The notes under the pieces: model-generated
Told to the model about the DNA's origin: nothing
What the model saw: only the letters and a program-made list of their open reading frames with translations
Database searches by the model: none
Part shown: one piece after another, positions 58,372 through 64,000 of the stretch
How positions within the stretch are numbered: position 1 is the first letter of the stretch
Layout: every line of letters starts with the position of its first letter
Assembly: GCA_028726605.1 (NCBI GenBank)
Contig: JAQYPV010000023.1
Coordinates: 1-64,000 of the forward strand
Direction: 5' to 3'
Source of the DNA: Peptoniphilaceae bacterium
GTDB lineage: Bacteria; Bacillota; Clostridia; Tissierellales; Peptoniphilaceae
Length of the DNA stretch: 64,000 bases
Translations under genes and position numbers: made by a program

Positions 58372-59454
58372 TCAGTCCTGCAACCGGTAGATTTCCAAAA
58401 TCTCCAAGATGTCCTGCACGCCGTCGCGAAACGTGAAATGGCGCATGGCCTCGCGATAGCGCTCGCCGTTTTCCAAAAGGTCGCGCACCGCAGCTAAAAA
58501 CTGGTCGCTCGTCACACTCGTCTCGTCCAGCACTTTCGCATACCCGGCGCGCTCGAACTCCTCCGCATTTTCCACCTGATCCCCGCGGCTGCCCACCTTG
58601 TACGGGATGAGCAACATCGGCTTCTGATAGTAGAGAAATTCGAAAATGGCGTTCGACCCCGCGCGCGACACCACGACGTCCGCCATGGCCAACGCGTCAT
58701 TCATCCCCGCGCGAATGTAGTCCACCTGCACATAGCCCGGACGCTCCATCTGCGAATCGCCCTTGCCCGCGCCCACGCTGTGGACGATGTCAAACTGCTT
58801 CAAGAGCGGATCCAAGTTCTGCCAGACCAGCCGATTGAGCTTCGCCGCGCCCAGCGAACCGCCCACCACCAAGAGCACCGGCTTCTTGCCGTCCAGGCCG
58901 AATCGGATCAGGCCTTCGCGCGCTGAGCCGCCCTGCATCTGCTGACGGATGATGGGGCCCAGGTAATACGCCTTGTCGCGCGGCACGAAATCCGCCGTGC
59001 GCTCAAACGTCAAGAGAATCCGCTTCACAAAGGGGATGATGATCTTGTTCGCCAGTCCCGGTGTGCGATCCGACTCATGCGTGATGACCGGGATTCCCAG
59101 TCGCCGTGCCGCCAGCACGACCGGCACCGACACGAAGCCGCCCTTCGAAAACACGACCTGCGGCCGTTCCCGCTGCAAGACGCGCCGCGCCTCCGCCACG
59201 CCAGAGAGCACATGGCCCACGTCGCCCAAATTGCGACGGATGTTCTCCCACGTGCGGGCGCGTCGAAATTTCCCCGTCGGAATGGCATGATAACGCACGC
59301 GCGGAAAATCACTCAAGAGATCGCGCTCAATGCCCGTCTCCGAGCCGATGTAGGCGATGTCCCAGCCCTCCTCCTCCAGCGCAGGAATGAGCGCCAGATT
59401 GACCACCACATGGCCGGCACTTCCGCCCCCCGTCAACACGATGCGTTTGTTCAT
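58372..59454 (-). CDS. murG: UDP-GlcNAc:lipid I N-acetylglucosaminyltransferase
   Basis: Converts lipid I to lipid II at the inner membrane face. 360 residues, GT-B fold. N-terminal LTGGGSAGHVVVNLAL, membrane-facing patch near IRRNLGDVGHVL, and the donor-binding VVGGSLGAAKLN and SRAGSNAIFEFLYYQKP. ATG 59454 with GAGGAGTGAG; a GTG two codons upstream is possible. Starts 9 bp after serS. Not within a dcw cluster. Confidence 0.96.
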   Translation of the reverse strand: MNKRIVLTGGGSAGHVVVNLALIPALEEEGWDIAYIGSETGIERDLLSDFPRVRYHAIPTGKFRRARTWENIRRNLGDVGHVLSGVAEARRVLQRERPQVVFSKGGFVSVPVVLAARRLGIPVITHESDRTPGLANKIIIPFVKRILLTFERTADFVPRDKAYYLGPIIRQQMQGGSAREGLIRFGLDGKKPVLLVVGGSLGAAKLNRLVWQNLDPLLKQFDIVHSVGAGKGDSQMERPGYVQVDYIRAGMNDALAMADVVVSRAGSNAIFEFLYYQKPMLLIPYKVGSRGDQVENAEEFERAGYAKVLDETSVTSDQFLAAVRDLLENGERYREAMRHFTFRDGVQDILEILEIYRLQD

Positions 59455-59463
59455 TCTCACTCC

Positions 59464-60780
<1,317 letters not shown>

Positions 60781-60835
60781 TCATTATAACACGCCCAAAC
60801 ATCCCACGCCCCAGGCGTCCACTCAGCCTCAGACG

Positions 60836-60912
60836 GTGCCGTACCAACGCCCGAATAGGCCGCCTCAGCACTGCACAGTGCCAGCGCCCGGAGAGGCCGC
60901 CCGAATCAGCCC
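60836..60912 (-). repeat. Diverged 41-42 bp duplication of the nnrE 3' end
   Basis: Two imperfect copies (60836-60871 and 60878-60912) sharing GCGCCC/ACGCCC, GGCCGCC and a TCA (stop) at matching positions 60865 and 60906. Weaker than the other gene-end duplications. Confidence 0.55.
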
Positions 60913-61565
60913 AACACACGCCGGATCGCCTGAAGTGGCAACCCGATCTCCGACACCTTCACCGGACAGTCGATCAGCCGATTGTGCTCCAACCCGGTCT
61001 TCATCAACCCCAACGTCACGATCTTCCCGGCTTCGATGAACGCGCCGTAGGGCTGGCCCGTGGTGGCGTCCAGTCCGGAGGGCATGTCCACTGACAGCGT
61101 AAAGATGCGCGACTGGTTGATGTTGTCGATGACGATGGGAAAAATCCCCTTGAGTTCCCGATTGAGTCCCGTGCCAAAGAGCGCGTCGACCACCGTATTG
61201 TAGCGATGCAGGTCGTCCAGCATGTCCTCCAAATCGCCCAGCGTCTCCACGCGATGGATGTCGTCCGTGAGGTGCCCGACCGCCCGGCGATTCATGAGCC
61301 ACGCCTCCGACGGCTCCTGCTTCTCCCCCACGAGGTAAATGCCGACCCGCTTGCCTCGGATCAAAAGCTGTCGCGCGAGCGCCAGTCCGTCTGCCCCGTT
61401 GTTGCCCGGCCCGCAGAACACCGCAAAAGAATGCCGCTTTGAAAGATCGATGTGCTGCAGCAGGCCGATCGCCGCATTTTCCACCAAAATCGGCTCCGGA
61501 ATCTCCAGCGTGCGATGCGTATAACTTATAATCCTCTCCATCTCTTCCCGCGTCACACTCCGCAT
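60906..61565 (-). CDS. nnrE: NAD(P)H-hydrate epimerase
   Basis: Repairs damaged NADHX/NADPHX by epimerisation. 219 residues containing only the YjeF_N domain: FCGPGNNGADGLALARQL, VVDALFGTGL, VDMPSGLDATTG. The ADP-dependent dehydratase domain (NnrD), often fused, is absent and must be elsewhere if present. ATG 61565 has AGAGGAGGAAGC ahead. Confidence 0.93.
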   Translation of the reverse strand: MRSVTREEMERIISYTHRTLEIPEPILVENAAIGLLQHIDLSKRHSFAVFCGPGNNGADGLALARQLLIRGKRVGIYLVGEKQEPSEAWLMNRRAVGHLTDDIHRVETLGDLEDMLDDLHRYNTVVDALFGTGLNRELKGIFPIVIDNINQSRIFTLSVDMPSGLDATTGQPYGAFIEAGKIVTLGLMKTGLEHNRLIDCPVKVSEIGLPLQAIRRVLG

Positions 61566-61714
61566 GCTTCCTCCTCTCTTAGCACCACTTCTTTCACTCG
61601 CCACGGCGTTTCACGCACGCCGGTTGGCGCTCATTATGGGCGTGTGCCCTCATTCCCTGCGCATCCGCACGGCGTCGCCCTTTCTCGTGTACTCGAAATC
61701 CGACGCCGGTGCTT

Positions 61715-62677
61715 CTAGATCCGCCGCCTCAGATCCGCCCCATACAGGTAAAACGGCGCGAACTCTCCCGCAATGCGCGACGCGATGCGGGCGTTGTACC
61801 GGCTCTCGAGCTCCGTCAGTTCCAAATTGGACGAAATGATCGTTGGGCGCTGCGCCACGATGCGGGAATTCAACAGTTCAAAGAGTTCCGCCGTCATCTT
61901 CTCCGTGGTGTACTCCGCGCCCAAGTCGTCCAGCGCCAGGAGATCACACGAGTAGGCGAAGTCGCGCCGCGCCACGTCCGCCGGCGTGCGCTCGTTCTGA
62001 TACGTAAACGAATACGTCGACAGAAAATCCAACAGTTCCGGCGCGGTCTGATAGAACACCTGCTGCCCGCGGTCCAAGACGCCCTTCACGATGGCGTTGA
62101 GCAGGAAGGTCTTGCCCGTGCCCGTCGGTCCGTAGAAATACAAATTCGGAGAATCCGACGCAAACCCCGGCACGTAGTCCTGCTCCAGGGCGTCGCGAAT
62201 CTCCTTCATGTTCTCATACGGCGACAGTTCTTCCCCCGCCTGGCGGTCCCGCCGAAAGAGCGAGAGGTCAAAGGTCTCGAAGTTTTCCTGCGCAATGCGC
62301 TGCTGTACGGCGCTCATCTGATAACGCTGCTCCAACAACAAGTCGTTGCGACAGTGGCACGAGACGCCGTCCACAAAGCCCGTGTCGCCGCAGTCCGGAC
62401 ACGTGTAGTCCGGCGTAAAAAAATCCGGCCCCACGCCCGTCGCTTCGATGGCGCGGTCCTCTGCCTCGCTCATCTCCTGGATCTCCCGTTGCGCGGCGGC
62501 CACCTCTTCCGGCGACATCCGAAGCATCTCGCCCAAGAGCGCCCGCGACCGCGCCAGACGCTCTTCTTTTAATTCCATAATCTGTGGATTTCTCTTGTAG
62601 AACTCCATCACGCGTCCGTCGCGCTGGGCCAAGGCACGACGACGTCGCGCGGCCAAAATATCGGCAATTCCGGTCAA
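61715..62677 (-). CDS. DnaI/DnaC-like helicase loader
   Basis: 320-residue AAA+ ATPase that loads the replicative helicase. N-terminal zinc-binding segment (CPDCGDTGFVDGVSCHC near residue 92), Walker A GPTGTGKTF near 175, Walker B LLALDDLGAEY, sensor ISSNLEL. Overlaps dnaD by 4 bp. The gene order dnaB-dnaD-dnaI indicates one replication-initiation transcript. Confidence 0.95.
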   Translation of the reverse strand: MTGIADILAARRRRALAQRDGRVMEFYKRNPQIMELKEERLARSRALLGEMLRMSPEEVAAAQREIQEMSEAEDRAIEATGVGPDFFTPDYTCPDCGDTGFVDGVSCHCRNDLLLEQRYQMSAVQQRIAQENFETFDLSLFRRDRQAGEELSPYENMKEIRDALEQDYVPGFASDSPNLYFYGPTGTGKTFLLNAIVKGVLDRGQQVFYQTAPELLDFLSTYSFTYQNERTPADVARRDFAYSCDLLALDDLGAEYTTEKMTAELFELLNSRIVAQRPTIISSNLELTELESRYNARIASRIAGEFAPFYLYGADLRRRI

Positions 62678-63618
62678 GGCTTACCTCCTCTCAAATCCCG
62701 CAATCGTGAGGCTTCCAGCTTCTTTTTCACCCATTCCCTCTGCTCATCCTTCGACAGACGCGTATCCTCATCCACATTTTTTTCGCGGCGCCGTTTTCCA
62801 CGCTTTATGGATTTTTTCTTCGCTTTCTGGTCCAGGTAGCGGTCCAAAGCGTCCTTCGTCGTGATGCCGTCGAAGCGCGCCCAATTCTCCACGATCGTCG
62901 TGAGGTACTTCACCGAACGCGCCGTGGACTCGCTGTTCACCGCCGCTTTCTGATACGCGTAGAGAAAGTACTCCGGCGTAAACGCATACGTGTTCATGAC
63001 GTCCAGGATGAGCCGCAGCTCGTTGTCCTTGAGGAGCACGCGATACTGAAACCCGCGCGATAAAAAGTCTTCCAGCGCGTCGAACATCTGCGTGCGCGTC
63101 ATCCCCTCGTCCGGCGTCCCCTCGTCCGCACTCGCCCGCCGCTCCGCGCCGGGGGCCGCGTAGACCACGTCGTTCGTCGCCGAGGCGACGTTCAGGAAGC
63201 CGTTCGTTCCGGCATGTTCCGACGTCGCCGGGGCGACGCCGCGAGAAGGCATCGCCTCCCCTTCGGTAGAATGGGGCGCCTCCGCGTTACTGCGGGACGA
63301 CTTCGCCGCGTCCCCCACGCCGGCCCAGAGGAGCAGCATGGAGCGAAAGAACACCGTCCCGTCGGCATCGCGCACAACGAGGCCCTCGCCCTCCCAATAG
63401 GACAGCGCCTCGTCCAGGGCATCGGGGGACAGCTGGAGCGCTTCGGCCAGATCCGCACCGTTGACCCCAGTGGCATGAGCGTCGGAACAGGCTTTCCATC
63501 CCATGAGGTACACGCGCAGCGCCGTCTCCGGAGCATGTGCCACATAGGTATCCAAGAAGATGTTTTCGAACGGCGTGGTGCGAAAGTCCACGTGCGACAG
63601 GTCGAATGAAGCGTGCAT
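62674..63618 (-). CDS. DnaD domain protein, primosome component
   Basis: 314 residues. N-terminal winged-helix domain (about 1-100), a low-complexity linker (about 105-170), then the DDBH2/DnaB_2 domain (MFDALEDFLSRGF to SVKYLTTIVENWA) and a Lys/Arg-rich tail (KKKSIKRGKRRREK). It remodels DNA and brings DnaI-helicase to the origin. Between dnaB (8 bp) and dnaI (4-bp overlap). Confidence 0.93.
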   Translation of the reverse strand: MHASFDLSHVDFRTTPFENIFLDTYVAHAPETALRVYLMGWKACSDAHATGVNGADLAEALQLSPDALDEALSYWEGEGLVVRDADGTVFFRSMLLLWAGVGDAAKSSRSNAEAPHSTEGEAMPSRGVAPATSEHAGTNGFLNVASATNDVVYAAPGAERRASADEGTPDEGMTRTQMFDALEDFLSRGFQYRVLLKDNELRLILDVMNTYAFTPEYFLYAYQKAAVNSESTARSVKYLTTIVENWARFDGITTKDALDRYLDQKAKKKSIKRGKRRREKNVDEDTRLSKDEQREWVKKKLEASRLRDLRGGKP

Positions 63619-63626
63619 AATACCTC

Positions 63627-64000
63627 CTAAACCGTGGGATCGACGCCCGAGCTCAAGTCCTTAAAACGCGTGAGTTCCTTTTCAAAGTAGAGGTTGACCT
63701 TGCCGATGGGGCCGTTGCGGTGCTTGGCCACGTTGACCTCCGTCACATTGGGATGCTCCGTCTCTTCATTGTAGTAGTCTTCGCGGTAGAGCAACATCAC
63801 CACGTCCGCATCCTGCTCGATGGCGCCGGATTCGCGCATGTCGCTCATCATCGGTCGAGCCCCTTCCCGCGACTCCGCCTTACGCGACAGCTGCGAGAGC
63901 GCGAGCACCGGGCAGTTGAGTTCCTTGGCGAGCCCCTTGAGTCCCCGCGAGATCTGCGTGATCTCCTGCTGGCGGTTCTCGTTGCGCCCACCGGAGTCGG
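63627..64000 (-). CDS. dnaB: Replicative DNA helicase, C-terminal part (cut by window edge)
   Basis: The last 124 codons of DnaB, open at the right edge. Motifs of the RecA-like domain: [49 protein letters not shown] and the arginine-finger region [10 protein letters not shown]. First gene in the dnaB-dnaD-dnaI series within the window. Confidence 0.97.
   Translation of the reverse strand, partial: DSGGRNENRQQEITQISRGLKGLAKELNCPVLALSQLSRKAESREGARPMMSDMRESGAIEQDADVVMLLYREDYYNEETEHPNVTEVNVAKHRNGPIGKVNLYFEKELTRFKDLSSGVDPTV

Overview
The window is GC-rich chromosomal DNA from an anaerobic, Gram-positive-type bacterium, most likely a Bacillota of the Clostridia/Tissierellia group. The evidence is a clostridial-type 16S 5' end, pyruvate:ferredoxin oxidoreductase, crotonase, 3-hydroxybutyryl-CoA dehydrogenase and a CoA-transferase of the butyrate type, a membrane pyrophosphatase, HPr kinase, WhiA/RapZ, DnaD/DnaI replication loaders and a large SRP RNA. 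Genus and species cannot be fixed from sequence reading alone. I see no prophage, transposase, integrase or CRISPR array.

Layout. 1-440: 5' end of a 16S gene with two tandem promoters (minus strand). 440-4765: LCP protein, whiA, Nudix, rapZ, murB. 4949-14387: nifJ, hprK, uvrC, an M24 aminopeptidase, ychF. 14388-15709: gene-free, with a dispersed repeat. 15710-21149: hbd, crt, CoA-transferase, hppA (fermentation and pyrophosphate energy). 21339-23848: mscL, RNase H, alpha-amylase. 24028-29722: a seven-gene pyrimidine operon pyrC-K-D-F-E-B-I on the plus strand. 29723-34570: repeats, one unknown gene, SRP RNA, tRNA-Ser, asnA and a decayed sugar-kinase gene. 34584-40229: proS, prfB (with its programmed frameshift), secA. 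40491-42336: panC with a BASS-family transporter. 43191-49197: FMN-binding lipoprotein, rho and a three-gene ABC exporter. 49459-54438: lytic transglycosylase, ddl, murF, an ACT protein and a UPF0210 protein. 54439-55895: almost entirely repeat arrays. 55896-64000: an ascorbate-type PTS, murG, serS, nnrE, dnaI, dnaD and the end of dnaB.

The most unusual property is the tandem repeats. At several genes (pyrI, asnA, murF, the FMN lipoprotein, ulaA, probably nnrE; the panS 3' end lies inside one too) the last codons plus the stop codon and some downstream DNA have been copied in tandem, with unit lengths from 17 to 117 bp. Larger arrays of 36, 53, 73 and 75 bp units fill other intergenic spaces. 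The 36-bp array abuts a consensus promoter for tRNA-Ser/SRP RNA, and its units resemble the -35/spacer part of that promoter. A separate element of about 295 bp occurs twice in opposite orientations, 15 kb apart.

Functional links. Cell-wall genes (murB, ddl, murF, murG, LCP, lytic transglycosylase) are spread over several transcripts. PanC sits next to a PanS-like transporter without panB, panE or panD nearby, which suggests use of imported pantoate or ketopantoate. Pyrimidine synthesis uses the NAD-linked class 1B dihydroorotate dehydrogenase (PyrD-PyrK) and an aspartate transcarbamoylase with a regulatory chain.
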